A stretch of 64,000 nucleotides of DNA from Formosa undariae (GCF_042427615.1 NZ_JBHMEZ010000011.1:434001-498000), one strand, 5' to 3'; shown: positions 17,501 to 26,139, numbered from the stretch's first letter. The notes: generated by a model not told the origin, from the sequence alone. Numbers and translations: made by a program.

Positions 17501-18951
17501 TATTAACAGCCATTACAACAATTATGGGCTTTATCCCAATGGCGATTTCTACCTCTGGTGGTGCCGAAGTACAGCGGCCCTTGGCGACAGTAGTCATTGG
17601 AGGAATGCTTACGGCAACATTTCTGACCTTGGTGGTTATTCCTATTCTTTATTATTGGCTTGAATCGAGAAAGGAACGAAACAATAACGATGGAGGTGTA
17701 AGCTATGTCAACAAATCAACGAACATTGTAACCGTATTATTGATGGTTGGCGGTTTGATGGCTTCTGGAACTGCTTTTGCCCAAGACACCAATCAAAATG
17801 GAACAATGCCAAAAACCTTGACTGTAGATGAGGCCATTGCTATGGCAAAACAGAATTATCCATCGCTTAAGGAAAGTCAGGCATTTATTGAACGGGAAAA
17901 GGCACTAAAGGGAACGAGTTTTGACCTTGGTAGCACACAAGTTTTCACGGGCAAAGAAGAATATGGCAATAATCTTCCTGGAGTGCAAACAACCGTTGGC
18001 GTGCAACAGGGCAATATCGATTTGCTTTCAGGATTTTCAAAATCGAAGTTTTATAAAGAGCGCATTGCCTTGGGAGAAAAGTTTTATGTGGCCAGTGAAC
18101 AACAGTTGGTGCGCAATGTGATGCAAGCCTATGACCAAATTAATTATTACAAGGCACAGTTGCGTTTTGCAGACCAATTGGACAGTATTTATGCCAATTT
18201 TAAGTCCGCTGCCCAACTTCGGTATGACACTGGAGAAACAGGCAAGTTGGAATTTATTTCAGCCTCTTCCGAATTTCAACAGATTCAAGTGTTGAGGCAA
18301 CAAGCTTTTGATGATATTGAAATTGCCAAACGTGCCTTAAAACAATATTTGGGAACGGATGAAACCATCGAGACGGTAGATGGTTTTTACGAGCCATTGG
18401 ATTTTATGGCGACATTGGATTCAACTTCGGTTGCCAATAACCCAATGTTGCAATATGCCTTGCAAAATGCCGAAGTAAGTAAAGCAAATGTGGGCGTTGA
18501 AAAATCGCAATTCCTACCGAAATTCAGTTTATCATATGGCAGGCAGGTTGTGGATGATGTTTCAGGGTTTAATACCTATCAGGCAGGTATTAGTATTCCG
18601 TTATGGTTTTTTCCGCAGAAGTCAAGGGTTAAGGCAGCCAAGGCAGACGCAATGGTAGCAGAGAATCAATATTTGGAGCAAAAAGCGGTTACAGAAAGTC
18701 GTGTTTCACAATTGACCAAATCACTCGAAAAAACAAAGAAGATTTTGCAATATTACGAAGAAGGCGCACTATTGTTGGCAGAAGAACAAATTACCACAGC
18801 GCAGTTGGCTTCTAAAGAAGGCGAAATAGATTACGTCAATTATATCACCATTCTTAATAGTGCCATCCGTATTAAACAAAACCATTTACAATACATCAAT
18901 CAGTATAACCAGCAGACCATTGATATGCAATATCAATTGGGCAATTTATAA
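14536..18951 (+). CDS. CzcA/CusA heavy-metal RND pump fused to a TolC-like outer membrane domain
   Basis: Residues 1 to about 1040 are a heavy-metal RND antiporter: MINKIISFSINNKFIIGLF start, porter domains, and transmembrane segments such as LIEGALIVIFVLVLLLGSF. The relay segment LGAIDFGIIVDGAVIIVEGA has the acidic residue expected of proton-coupled CzcA. After a short linker comes a signal-peptide-like stretch (about 1060-1080: VLLMVGGLMASGTAFAQ), then about 385 residues of outer membrane efflux (TolC/CzcC) helices (LTVDEAIAMAKQNYPSL onward). The frame is open throughout, so this is a true fusion (1471 aa), known from other Bacteroidetes. The internal signal sequence suggests cleavage by signal peptidase to free the outer-membrane part (inference). 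Exported metal is uncertain (Cu, Zn, Co or Cd). It starts the operon with the adaptor gene, 16 bases downstream. Confidence 0.93.
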   Translation: MINKIISFSINNKFIIGLFIVALVGTGIWSMATINLGSVPDITNNQVQVITVAPNLGTEDIEQFVTYPVELAMANLPDVIELRSVSRFGLSVVTIVFEDEAGTYLPRQLVQEKLTEVAGEIPEGFGTPFMAPITTGLGEIYQYSLKVKEGYEDKYDAMELRTIQDWIVKRQMALVPGVVEVNAFGGFVKQYEVAINPNKLKSFGITMNQVFEALKVNNANTGGAYIEKNNQANFIRGEGLARSIADLENTVVTTQNGSPVLIRDVAEKVGYGSQVRYGAFTQDGHESVGGQILMLKGESPGDVIENVEKRIVEIQKSLPEGVYIDAFLSRSELIEATTSTVKTNLIEGALIVIFVLVLLLGSFRGGLIAASIIPLCLLFAFILMKQFGIWANLMSLGAIDFGIIVDGAVIIVEGAVFHIHQRMKKSTTAINQAEMDEIAYDSSSKMMNSAFFGQLIVLIVFTPILFLTGVEGKMFRPMAFTFGFAVLGAIILCLTYVPMMSSLFLKPAKNQNSWFAKFENKIDRFSDKIMGVLNRIYLPILNFALRFRAGVVIGAVALLLIAGFIFSNMGAEFVPKFDEGDIAFQALIKPGSSLSESIEASEKLQNLINEFPEVKTVVSRIGVAEIPTDPMPMDIADSYIILEKDKSKWTSADSKEELIEKIQEKISVVPGVNFVFTQPVELRFNELLTGVREDVAIKLYGEDLDVLADKIQEIAAVIRTVPGAADINVEATSGLPQMTVVYNRAKMAQYGVTVDKLNDYVSASFSGEQAGVIFEGEKRFDVVIRLAEEYRQDINSLKNLYIDLPNGAQVPLKEVADISYKPGPMQISRDNTSRRTSVGVNVRGRDVKSMVEEIQQKLETDVKLPPGYFVTYGGSFENLQRASDRLMIVVPIVLLTIFVLLYFALNSVTQALMIYMAVPLAAIGGVFVLLIRGMPFSISAGVGFIVLFGVAVLNGLILINKFNELKDSGMTDLKKRIYEATHERLRPILLTAITTIMGFIPMAISTSGGAEVQRPLATVVIGGMLTATFLTLVVIPILYYWLESRKERNNNDGGVSYVNKSTNIVTVLLMVGGLMASGTAFAQDTNQNGTMPKTLTVDEAIAMAKQNYPSLKESQAFIEREKALKGTSFDLGSTQVFTGKEEYGNNLPGVQTTVGVQQGNIDLLSGFSKSKFYKERIALGEKFYVASEQQLVRNVMQAYDQINYYKAQLRFADQLDSIYANFKSAAQLRYDTGETGKLEFISASSEFQQIQVLRQQAFDDIEIAKRALKQYLGTDETIETVDGFYEPLDFMATLDSTSVANNPMLQYALQNAEVSKANVGVEKSQFLPKFSLSYGRQVVDDVSGFNTYQAGISIPLWFFPQKSRVKAAKADAMVAENQYLEQKAVTESRVSQLTKSLEKTKKILQYYEEGALLLAEEQITTAQLASKEGEIDYVNYITILNSAIRIKQNHLQYINQYNQQTIDMQYQLGNL

Positions 18952-18967
18952 CCTTAAAAAAAGAGAA

Positions 18968-20227
18968 ATGAAGAATATACTATTAGTTAGTACCGTATTA
19001 TTTACACTTATGTTTATGAGTTGTAATGATGCCCAAAAATCTGAACTTGGACATAATGAAGCCGAAGGTGTATCAAAGACCAATGAAGTTGGAGAAGATG
19101 CACACGGCGAAGAAGGCCACGTTGAAGGAGAGGAAGAAGGTGGTCACAGCGAGGAAGAAGGCGTTGTAGAACTTACAAAGCAACAAGCTGAAACCATCGG
19201 TTTGGAAATGAAATCTTTGGAGGAACGGAATTTAGGGAACAACATTAAGGTAACAGGTACGCTGGAACTTTTCCCACAGGATAAGGCGAATATCAGTCCG
19301 TTTGTTGGTGGAAATGTGAGTTCCATAAAAGTAATACCTGGAGATAATGTAAGTAAAGGACAGGTATTGGCATATATAGAACACCCAGATATCATTGCAA
19401 TGCAACAGGAATATCAGGAAAAAAATGACGAACTGGTCTTTTTGAAACAGGATTTTGAGCGCAAGCAGACTCTTTATGACAAAGGTGTTTCTTCTGGAAA
19501 GGAATTTCAGATGGCGCAGTCAAAATTTCGTTCCACAACATCCAGCGTCAATGGTTTGCGGTCCCAATTGAGACTGTTGGGCATTAATCCGGACAAAGTG
19601 GCTGAAGGCCAAATATATTCCGCTGTTCCCATTACCACACCCATAAGTGGCTATGTGGATGAAGTAATGATTAGCCTTGGCGATTACGTGGCGCAACAAT
19701 CCAAAATGTTCTCAATAAGCGATAATTCAAAGATTTATGTCAACTTCAAAATATATGAGAAGGACATAAAGCAAATCAAGAAAGGACAACAGATATATTT
19801 TTCTACGGCCTCTCGTCCAGATGAACTGCTTAAAGCAACCGTTCGGTCTGTGGGTAAAACATTTAACACCGACCCAAAAGCTTTGGAAGTTCTGGCAGAT
19901 ATTGAAAACGAGGATAAAAACCTATTGCCGGGTATGTACGTGGAAGGGCGAATAGTGCAAGGTGAGAAAAAAGGTTTCGCCGTACCGGAAGCCGCCGTTA
20001 TAAAAGAAGGCGAGCAATCCTTTATTTTTATTCTGGATGAAGATGGAGAAATGGAAGCGAACAAAATGAAATTTAAAATGATACCCGTAACGGTTGGTAT
20101 TACTGATTTAGGCTTTGTTGAAGTCAATCTGCCTGCCGAAGTTTCAAAGGACGCCAAAGTTGTCATAAACGGAGCTTATAATCTCTCTTCGGAAATGGTT
20201 AAAGGCGAACTGGAACACGGACATTAA
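18968..20227 (+). CDS. CusB/CzcB-type membrane fusion (adaptor) lipoprotein
   Basis: The periplasmic adaptor joins the RND pump to the outer-membrane channel. The start gives a lipoprotein signal (MKNILLVSTVLFTLMFMSC). Next is a His/Glu-rich segment (HGEEGHVEGEEEGGHSEEEG), a likely metal-capturing arm. Then come the biotinyl-lipoyl halves (GGNVSSIKVIPGDNVSKGQVLAYIEHPD; VDEVMISLGDYVAQQ), a helical hairpin and beta-barrel domains (EVLADIENEDKNLLPGMYVEG). The longer frame from 18860 overlaps the pump gene and lacks a signal, so 18968 is chosen (419 aa). Confidence 0.92.
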   Translation: MKNILLVSTVLFTLMFMSCNDAQKSELGHNEAEGVSKTNEVGEDAHGEEGHVEGEEEGGHSEEEGVVELTKQQAETIGLEMKSLEERNLGNNIKVTGTLELFPQDKANISPFVGGNVSSIKVIPGDNVSKGQVLAYIEHPDIIAMQQEYQEKNDELVFLKQDFERKQTLYDKGVSSGKEFQMAQSKFRSTTSSVNGLRSQLRLLGINPDKVAEGQIYSAVPITTPISGYVDEVMISLGDYVAQQSKMFSISDNSKIYVNFKIYEKDIKQIKKGQQIYFSTASRPDELLKATVRSVGKTFNTDPKALEVLADIENEDKNLLPGMYVEGRIVQGEKKGFAVPEAAVIKEGEQSFIFILDEDGEMEANKMKFKMIPVTVGITDLGFVEVNLPAEVSKDAKVVINGAYNLSSEMVKGELEHGH

Positions 20228-20236
20228 TTCAATAAT

Positions 20237-20253
20237 AATCAAAGATTTTGATT
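20237..20253. promoter_or_regulatory. Palindrome before the PII-like gene
   Basis: AATCAAA-GAT-TTTGATT, a perfect 7-bp inverted repeat between the adaptor and PII-like genes. Its form would suit a dimeric repressor such as one of the two Fur-family proteins nearby. No experiment or known consensus supports this. Confidence 0.35.
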
Positions 20254-20335
20254 CCGGGTTTGTTTATCGTCTTAATTAGTTAGTTAAAAATTAGAAAACA
20301 GGCTCGGTTCAAAATTGATTTAAAATATTCATAAT

Positions 20336-20674
20336 ATGAAGGAAATAAAAGCATTTATAAAACCGAACCGAATCCAAAGAGTCATTGAAGCACTATCAGA
20401 TAATGGATTTAAAAGTATGACCCTTTCACAAGCAGAAGGAACTGGCGCCTTTAAGTCAAAAGGTGCAAGACCGTCGTTGGATTTTCACGTGACAGATAGT
20501 CCAGTGGTTAAGTTGGAACTGGTCTGCCAAAATGAGGAAGCCCAAGTGGCCATTGAAACAATTATAGCCAACGCCAAAACCGACGGACCTGGAGATGGTA
20601 TTATTTATATCGCAAATATAGAAGATGCCTTTCAGATTAAATCTGGAGATTCCTTAAAACGGTACGACCTATAA
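20336..20674 (+). CDS. PII-family signalling protein linked to metal efflux
   Basis: 112 residues with PII ferredoxin-like fold features: MKEIKAFIKPNRIQRVIEALSDNGFKSMTLSQAEG at the N-terminus and TDGPGDGIIYIANIEDAFQIKSGD at the C-terminus (family TGxxGDGkIFV.pV). The T-loop lacks the uridylylated Tyr region of GlnB. This is the PII-NG type that is recurrently next to metal RND pumps rather than nitrogen genes. It may sense a nucleotide or metal and adjust the transporters. Confidence 0.85.
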   Translation: MKEIKAFIKPNRIQRVIEALSDNGFKSMTLSQAEGTGAFKSKGARPSLDFHVTDSPVVKLELVCQNEEAQVAIETIIANAKTDGPGDGIIYIANIEDAFQIKSGDSLKRYDL

Positions 20675-20689
20675 AACACTTTGTTGCAA

Positions 20690-21112
20690 ATGGAAAAAAT
20701 AGTCCAACTACTTGAAAGCAAAGGGATACGACCTACGGCTATGCGCCTAATGACTTATAAACGTTTGGTGGAATTAAAGGTAGCCATCAGTCTTGGCGAT
20801 TTGGAAAAGGATTTTAAGGTCAGTGAAAGAAGCACCCTATTTAGGACTATGAAAGCGTTTGAAGAAAAAGGTATTGTGCATCAAATTGAGGATGGGACAG
20901 GTGTTATAAAATACGCCCTTTGCGAAGAAAATTGTGAGTGCGAGGTCGGCAACGACCTTCATTTACACTTTCATTGCAACAATTGTAATGAAACTGTCTG
21001 TTTAACAGAGCATAAAATCCCTCATATCAACTTACCTGATGGCTATATTACCGAGGATATCAACTTGGTGGTAAAGGGCATTTGCGAAAAATGCAGCGAC
21101 AATCTGGATTAA
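20690..21112 (+). CDS. Fur-family metal-responsive repressor (copy 1)
   Basis: 140 residues. A winged helix at the N-terminus (KGIRPTAMRLMTYKRLVELK...SERSTLFRTMKAFEEKGIVHQI) is followed by the dimerisation domain with metal ligands HLHFHCNNCNETVCL and a last ICEKC. The two CxxC pairs form the structural zinc site, and HxHxH with nearby residues the sensory site. The start is ATG 20690; the upstream TTG at 20681 is not needed. It lies inside the transport operon and probably controls it. Confidence 0.88.
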   Translation: MEKIVQLLESKGIRPTAMRLMTYKRLVELKVAISLGDLEKDFKVSERSTLFRTMKAFEEKGIVHQIEDGTGVIKYALCEENCECEVGNDLHLHFHCNNCNETVCLTEHKIPHINLPDGYITEDINLVVKGICEKCSDNLD

Positions 21113-21156
21113 ACGTTTGGTTTTTAAATTCAATTATCATTTATAAATAGTGAGCA

Positions 21157-21519
21157 ATGATAACAATCTATAAAAAAGAGGCTACTGTATATATGGTGGC
21201 AGAGAATAAGCTGGATGCCAAGGATTATGAAAACTTGATACCGGTCTTAACAGAACATATAACTGCATATCAGGAAGTTTCCTGGTACATTGAAATGCAA
21301 AATTTTGAAGGCTGGACGGTAAGTGCCTATTGGAAGGGCATTGAATTAAATCTTCCGAATGAAACGCATTTAAAGCGTGTTGCTTTAGTGGGTAGCGTTA
21401 AATGGCAGGAGCAATTTACCGAGGCATTGCTTCCTTTTTCAGAAGCTCATATAAAATTTTATAAGCCAGAAGAAAAAGACGATGCCAAAGAATGGATAAA
21501 AAAAAATAGTAAAAAATGA
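21157..21519 (+). CDS. SpoIIAA-like (STAS-fold) protein next to P1B-ATPase, copy 1
   Basis: 120 residues of the SpoIIAA-like family: beta strands then YIEMQNFEGWTVSAYW, ALVGSVKWQEQF and DDAKEWIKK. No enzymatic motif is visible; STAS folds often bind partners or lipids. Its stop overlaps the ATPase start by 4 bases (ATGA), so translation is probably coupled. A paralogue stands directly before the second P1B-ATPase at 26512. The repeated pairing suggests a partner of these pumps. Confidence 0.8.
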   Translation: MITIYKKEATVYMVAENKLDAKDYENLIPVLTEHITAYQEVSWYIEMQNFEGWTVSAYWKGIELNLPNETHLKRVALVGSVKWQEQFTEALLPFSEAHIKFYKPEEKDDAKEWIKKNSKK

Positions 21520-24044
21520 AAAAAATACAACTAAAAATTCCAGTTATCCTTCCGCAAGTTCCAAACGAAAAAGATACTTGTGTTGAGCGGCTTATAAAAG
21601 AATTACAGGCTAAAGAGGGCATCGAAAAAGTACACGTTGCCGATACAAAGGAAGATGACACACCACAGCTCTGTTTTCATTATGACCCCGATATCATTTC
21701 TATAGACCGCATTCAATCCCTCGCCGAACGGACTGGTGCTGAAATTACCGAAAAATACGGGCATTTGCTCATTGAGGTTAAAGGAATCAGACATACAAGA
21801 CAGGCACGTTCCATAGAGAAAAGTCTTTTGGCAATCAATGGGGTTTTGGAGGCTTCCGTTTCGGCCTCTGGAATGGTGCGCCTTGAGTTTGATAAAAAGC
21901 AAACAAATTTTGATGAAATAAGTAAACAGATTGAAAAGGAAGACCTTCAGGTTAAGCGGAGTTCTTCAAACGAAAATAATTACACCGAAGCATCCAAAAA
22001 AAAACAGGAACGTTCAAAGAAGGAAGATACTAAAGAGCAAACTTCCACAGAGGGCCACGAGCACAAGGAGGGCGAGACCCACGAGGAAGGAGAAGAGCAC
22101 GCCCACGGTGGGGTTTTCGGTAAAAATACGGAGCTTATTTTTTCCATTATCTGTGGGGCACTTCTCGGGATAGGTTTCGGGCTTTCTTATGTGGAATCCA
22201 TCCCGGATTGGGTCAGTCTTACTTTGTACATTGGCGCGTACTTTTTCGGTGGTTTCTTTACGGCCAAGGAAGCGGTTCAAACTGTGGCCAAGGGTGGTTT
22301 TGAAATTGATTTTTTAATGCTGGTCGCTGCCATTGGTGCCGCCATTCTGGGAGAATGGGCAGAAGGTGCACTGTTGTTGTTTTTATTTAGCCTTGGGCAC
22401 GCCTTGGAACATTACGCAATGAACAAAGCAAGAAAAAGCATTGCCGCGCTTGCAGACCTTGCACCAAAAACAGCCTTGCTTAAAAAAGATGGTAAGACTG
22501 TAGAAGTTGGGATTGAGAAATTGAGTATTGGCGATATTATAGTGGTCAAGCCCAATAGTAAAATATCCGCAGATGGCGTCGTGGTCAACGGAAAAAGTAG
22601 TGTAAACCAAGCACCAATTACTGGGGAAAGTGTACCTGTGGACAAAATCCCTGTGGAAGATAAGGACAGAAACTATTCGGCAGACGATGATATCAAGGAT
22701 GAAAACCGTGTGTTTGCTGGAACTATCAACGGTAATAGTATGTTGGAAATTAAGGTAATCAAAGAAGCCAAAGACTCTACCCTGTCCCGATTGGTTAAAC
22801 TGGTCAACGAGGCGCAGACCCAAAAGTCCCCCACACAGCTGTTGACCGATAAGTTTGAAAAATACTTTGTGCCATCCGTACTGATATTGGTTGGTGTCTT
22901 GCTCTTTGCCTTTCTGGTCATTGATGAACCGTTTAGTGCCAGCTTTTACCGTGCAATGGCGGTATTGGTAGCTGCAAGTCCCTGTGCTCTGGCCATTTCA
23001 ACACCAAGTGCCGTATTGAGCGGTGTGGCGCGAGCAGCGCGTGGTGGTGTACTCATTAAAGGTGGGAGACCGCTGGAAGATTTGGGCGAATTGACCGCTT
23101 TGGCTTTTGATAAAACAGGCACGCTTACCGAAGGCAAGCCCAAACTTACCGAAGTAGTACCATTGGGGGATATTGAAGAAAATGAACTGTTAAAGATAGC
23201 CGTTGCCGTTGAAAACTTGAGCGACCACCCTTTGGCCAAAGCCGTCGTAAGGGATGGGAAAGAGCGTCTGAAAGGTACTGATATTATCGATGCGTCAGAT
23301 TTGGAAGCAGTTCTCGGAAAAGGTATCAAAGCTTCTTTGGGCAAGGATAAAATCTATATTGGAAACCTTGACTTGTACGAAGACCTCGATGAAGCAAAAC
23401 CATCCGAAGATATATCGAATAAAGTAAAAGAACTTGAAGGTGGTGGAAATACTACGATGCTCATAAGAAGGAACAAAGAATATATAGGTATCATCGCCCT
23501 GATGGACACCCCACGGGAAGCGGCCAAGGAAACACTGAAAAAATTAAAGGAAATCGGTATCAAGCGGATGATAATGCTAACCGGGGATAATCAAAAGGTT
23601 GCCGATGCCGTTGCTAAAGAAATTGGGTTGACCGATGCCTGGGGAAGCCTGTTGCCAGAGGAAAAAGTAAATGCCATTAAAAAATTAAAAGAACAGGAAT
23701 CCAAAGTCGCAATGGTAGGCGACGGTGTGAACGATGCCCCTGCAATGGCAAACAGCACCGTAGGTATCGCAATGGGTGCAGCGGGCAGTGATGTGGCCTT
23801 GGAAACTGCGGACATTGCCCTAATGGCTGATAAACTGGAAACACTGCCCTTTGCCATAGGTTTGAGCAGGAAGGCAAAGGCCATTATCAAGCAAAACCTT
23901 TGGGTCAGCCTCGGTATTGTGGCATTGCTTATCCCATCGACCATTATGGGTTGGGCCAATATTGGTATTGCAGTGGTCATCCACGAAGGCTCAACATTAC
24001 TTGTGGTTTTTAATGCGTTAAGGCTTTTGGCTTATAAGAAATAA
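21516..24044 (+). CDS. P1B-4-type heavy metal ATPase (SPC motif; Co/Zn/Fe class)
   Basis: An 842-residue metal export ATPase. The membrane metal motif is SPC (VAASPCALAIS, about 487-489) and the last helices carry HEGST (about 822). Together they define class P1B-4 (CzcP/CoaT/CtpD), which moves Co(II), Zn(II) or Fe(II) rather than Cu(I). Actuator TGES, phosphorylation site DKTGTLTEG (Asp near 530), SDHPLAKAV and GDGVNDAPA (about 734) are intact. The N-terminus has two HMA-like folds without CxxC, then a His/Glu-rich arm (HEHKEGETHEEGEEHAHGG) that may capture metal. Confidence 0.93.
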   Translation: MKKIQLKIPVILPQVPNEKDTCVERLIKELQAKEGIEKVHVADTKEDDTPQLCFHYDPDIISIDRIQSLAERTGAEITEKYGHLLIEVKGIRHTRQARSIEKSLLAINGVLEASVSASGMVRLEFDKKQTNFDEISKQIEKEDLQVKRSSSNENNYTEASKKKQERSKKEDTKEQTSTEGHEHKEGETHEEGEEHAHGGVFGKNTELIFSIICGALLGIGFGLSYVESIPDWVSLTLYIGAYFFGGFFTAKEAVQTVAKGGFEIDFLMLVAAIGAAILGEWAEGALLLFLFSLGHALEHYAMNKARKSIAALADLAPKTALLKKDGKTVEVGIEKLSIGDIIVVKPNSKISADGVVVNGKSSVNQAPITGESVPVDKIPVEDKDRNYSADDDIKDENRVFAGTINGNSMLEIKVIKEAKDSTLSRLVKLVNEAQTQKSPTQLLTDKFEKYFVPSVLILVGVLLFAFLVIDEPFSASFYRAMAVLVAASPCALAISTPSAVLSGVARAARGGVLIKGGRPLEDLGELTALAFDKTGTLTEGKPKLTEVVPLGDIEENELLKIAVAVENLSDHPLAKAVVRDGKERLKGTDIIDASDLEAVLGKGIKASLGKDKIYIGNLDLYEDLDEAKPSEDISNKVKELEGGGNTTMLIRRNKEYIGIIALMDTPREAAKETLKKLKEIGIKRMIMLTGDNQKVADAVAKEIGLTDAWGSLLPEEKVNAIKKLKEQESKVAMVGDGVNDAPAMANSTVGIAMGAAGSDVALETADIALMADKLETLPFAIGLSRKAKAIIKQNLWVSLGIVALLIPSTIMGWANIGIAVVIHEGSTLLVVFNALRLLAYKK

Positions 24045-24081
24045 ATTTAATAAAAAGGGTTGCTTTTGAATCAAGGTTAAA

Positions 24082-24516
24082 ATGACCAAAACGGAAAAAA
24101 TATTATCATATCACGGTATTCGCCCTACTAAAATGAGGTCGAAGATATACAAGTTCCTGAAAAGGAAACAAAGTGCCGTGTCCTTTTCCGATTTGAAAAA
24201 GGCTTTTGTTCAAAAGAGCGAAACCAATAAAACAGCAAACAGAACTACCTTTTATCGCAACCTCAAAATTTTTGAGGATAAAAGGCTAATTCATCAGATT
24301 AATGATGGGGTCGGAGTGGCAAAATATGCGATTTCTGATGAAAACGCCAAAGTTAAATATGGTATAGATTTACATATGCACTTTCATTGCACCGATTGTA
24401 GGAGAACAATCTGTTTACCGAATAAGATATCGGAAGAAAGCTTGCCAGACGATTATGAAGTGAGCGATGTGAATCTGGTATTAAAGGGAATATGTGAAAA
24501 ATGCAGGCAAAAATAA
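24082..24516 (+). CDS. Fur-family metal-responsive repressor (copy 2)
   Basis: 144 residues, a paralogue of the protein at 20690: HGIRPTKMRSKIYKFLKRK, RTTFYRNLKIFEDKRLIHQIND, then metal ligands DLHMHFHCTDCRRTICLPN and ICEKC. Both structural CxxC pairs are present. Two Fur proteins in one metal locus may answer different metals. It lies 37 bases after the P1B-4 ATPase and probably belongs to that operon. Confidence 0.88.
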   Translation: MTKTEKILSYHGIRPTKMRSKIYKFLKRKQSAVSFSDLKKAFVQKSETNKTANRTTFYRNLKIFEDKRLIHQINDGVGVAKYAISDENAKVKYGIDLHMHFHCTDCRRTICLPNKISEESLPDDYEVSDVNLVLKGICEKCRQK

Positions 24517-24517
24517 C

Positions 24518-24580
24518 AGGTGGGAGTTCCAGAACTCTGAACCCTTGCGCCCAATGGTCAGGTTCAGGTTTCTTCCACCT
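24518..24580 (+). ncRNA. Possible structured leader (three-way junction) before the APC permease
   Basis: Three perfect nested stems can form in 63 bases: outer AGGTGG (24518) with CCACCT (24575); inner GAGTT-CCAG-AACTC (24524-24537); and TGAACC (24538) with GGTTCA (24561). They abut with no spare bases between stems 1, 2 and 3 on the 5' side, as in a three-way junction. The start codon is 20 bases downstream. It resembles no riboswitch class that I can name. Confidence 0.4.
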
Positions 24581-24600
24581 TCTCTAACTTAAAAAATATT

Positions 24601-25917
24601 ATGGTAGAACTAAAAAAATCCTTGGGTACGCTTCGACTTACGTTTTATGGTGTTGGCACAATTGTGGGCGCAGGAATCTATACCGTGATTGGCGCGGCAG
24701 CTGGACAGGCAGGAACCGATATTTGGTTGAGCTTTATTTTTGCGGCAGTTGCAGCCAGTATTTCTGCAATGTCTTATGCAGAATTATCATCTACCTACCC
24801 CAATGCAGGCGCAGAATTTATATTTGTAAGGAAAGCATTTCCAAAAATCGACATTCCTTCCTTTCTTACGGGTTGGACCGTTGCCTTCCATAGTTCGGCA
24901 ACAATTGCAGCCGTACTATTGGCATTTTCGGGATATTTCAATACCTTTTTTGAAGTACCGGGATTATTGATAAGCTATGGTGTACTGCTGCTGCTTGCCC
25001 TGATAAGTGTTACAGGAATCAAGAAATCATCTACTGCTAATATTATAATGGTCAGTATTCAATTGTTAGGTTTGCTCATTCTTATCTTTATAGGCCTTAA
25101 AGAAACAGGCCTGCCAAAAGCTGAAATTTTTCAAATCAACTCATTCTCTGGAACACTTGCGGCTACGGCAACTTTGTTTTTTGTCTATACTGGCTTTGAA
25201 CATATGGCATCTTTGGGTTCAGAAGTTAAAAATCCAGGAAAAACAATTCCTCGTGCCTTTTTGCTGACAATGGTAATTACCACTATCTTTTATTTACTCA
25301 TTTCTTTTACGGTACTTAACATAGCTGACCCTTTAGCTATTTCAAAGGTAGATTCGCCATTGTCCTTGGCAGCATCCAACCTTAATGCTTGGTTGCCTGT
25401 TGTCTTGGCTGTTGCTGCTCTCTTTGCCACGGCCAATGCAGCGTTTAGCGGTATTATTTCCATAAGCAGGTTGTTGTTCGGAATGGCAATCGTGGGCGAG
25501 CTTCCAAAATTTATGACCAAAGTAAATGCACAAAAAGTACCTTGGGTAACCACATTTGTGGTTATGGCTGCGGTGGGTTGTTTTTTGCTATTGGGCGATA
25601 TTAAAATTGTAGCTGGGATGTCTTCTTTGGGTGCGCTACTTGTATATGTTGCCGTAAATATTGCACTTATAATTTTGCGTTTTAAAGAACCAAAACAGAA
25701 CAGACCTTTTAGAGTGCCATTGTCCATCGGTAAAGTTCCAGTACTGCCCATTTTGGCCATATTGGTTAGCCTTACTCTAATTATTCAATATGATGGATTG
25801 GTTTACGCTGCCTTTGTAGGTGCGATAATAGTGGGAATAATACTCGATTATTTTTTGGATAAAAGACCGAAAAAAGACGTAGATGCTGAAAAAGAAAATG
25901 AATTGTTTAAACACTAA
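24601..25917 (+). CDS. APC-superfamily amino acid permease
   Basis: 438 residues with about 12 transmembrane segments. The first carries the substrate-binding motif LTFYGVGTIVGAGIYTVIGAAAGQAG; later ones include SFIFAAVAASISAMSYAELSSTYPNAGAEFIFVRKAF, typical of the APC family. A short charged C-terminus (DKRPKKDVDAEKENE) is cytoplasmic. The substrate is unknown. Its place between metal genes suggests import of a metal-binding amino acid such as His or Cys, which is only an inference. Confidence 0.87.
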   Translation: MVELKKSLGTLRLTFYGVGTIVGAGIYTVIGAAAGQAGTDIWLSFIFAAVAASISAMSYAELSSTYPNAGAEFIFVRKAFPKIDIPSFLTGWTVAFHSSATIAAVLLAFSGYFNTFFEVPGLLISYGVLLLLALISVTGIKKSSTANIIMVSIQLLGLLILIFIGLKETGLPKAEIFQINSFSGTLAATATLFFVYTGFEHMASLGSEVKNPGKTIPRAFLLTMVITTIFYLLISFTVLNIADPLAISKVDSPLSLAASNLNAWLPVVLAVAALFATANAAFSGIISISRLLFGMAIVGELPKFMTKVNAQKVPWVTTFVVMAAVGCFLLLGDIKIVAGMSSLGALLVYVAVNIALIILRFKEPKQNRPFRVPLSIGKVPVLPILAILVSLTLIIQYDGLVYAAFVGAIIVGIILDYFLDKRPKKDVDAEKENELFKH

Positions 25918-25926
25918 TACATTTTT

Positions 25927-26103
25927 ATGGACTGGACATTTGAAGAATTTAGAACAGAGCTTGACACCCTTAATCCAGCGGTACGAAAAAAGGCAATCGA
26001 AATTGCGAATGACTTAATAGAAAAGGAAGGTCTTTCACAAGATTTAGCCATCAAAAAAGCAATTGTTATGGCTGAAGAATGGTTTTATGATTTGGAAGGT
26101 TAA
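25927..26103 (+). CDS. Small hypothetical protein (58 aa)
   Basis: ATG 25927 to TAA 26101 encodes MDWTFEEFRTELDTLNPAVR followed by an amphipathic helical stretch (KKAIEIANDLIEKEGLSQDLAIKKAIVMAEEWF). It is 9 bases after the permease. It is a soluble, helical, acidic protein with conserved-looking DLIEKEG and AEEWF motifs. I do not recognise a function. Confidence 0.6.
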   Translation: MDWTFEEFRTELDTLNPAVRKKAIEIANDLIEKEGLSQDLAIKKAIVMAEEWFYDLEG

Positions 26104-26139
26104 TCTTTAAAATTTTGGACTCCTTTAATTTTAAAATAG

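Noticed and set aside
17740..18951. Separate tolC-like gene starting at the internal signal sequence
   Set aside because: The frame is continuous with the pump and there is no promoter or ribosome site before it; the fusion is known in this phylum. Internal initiation cannot be fully excluded.
24518..24580. tRNA-like element or attachment site
   Set aside because: There is no T loop or anticodon arm; only three stems form.
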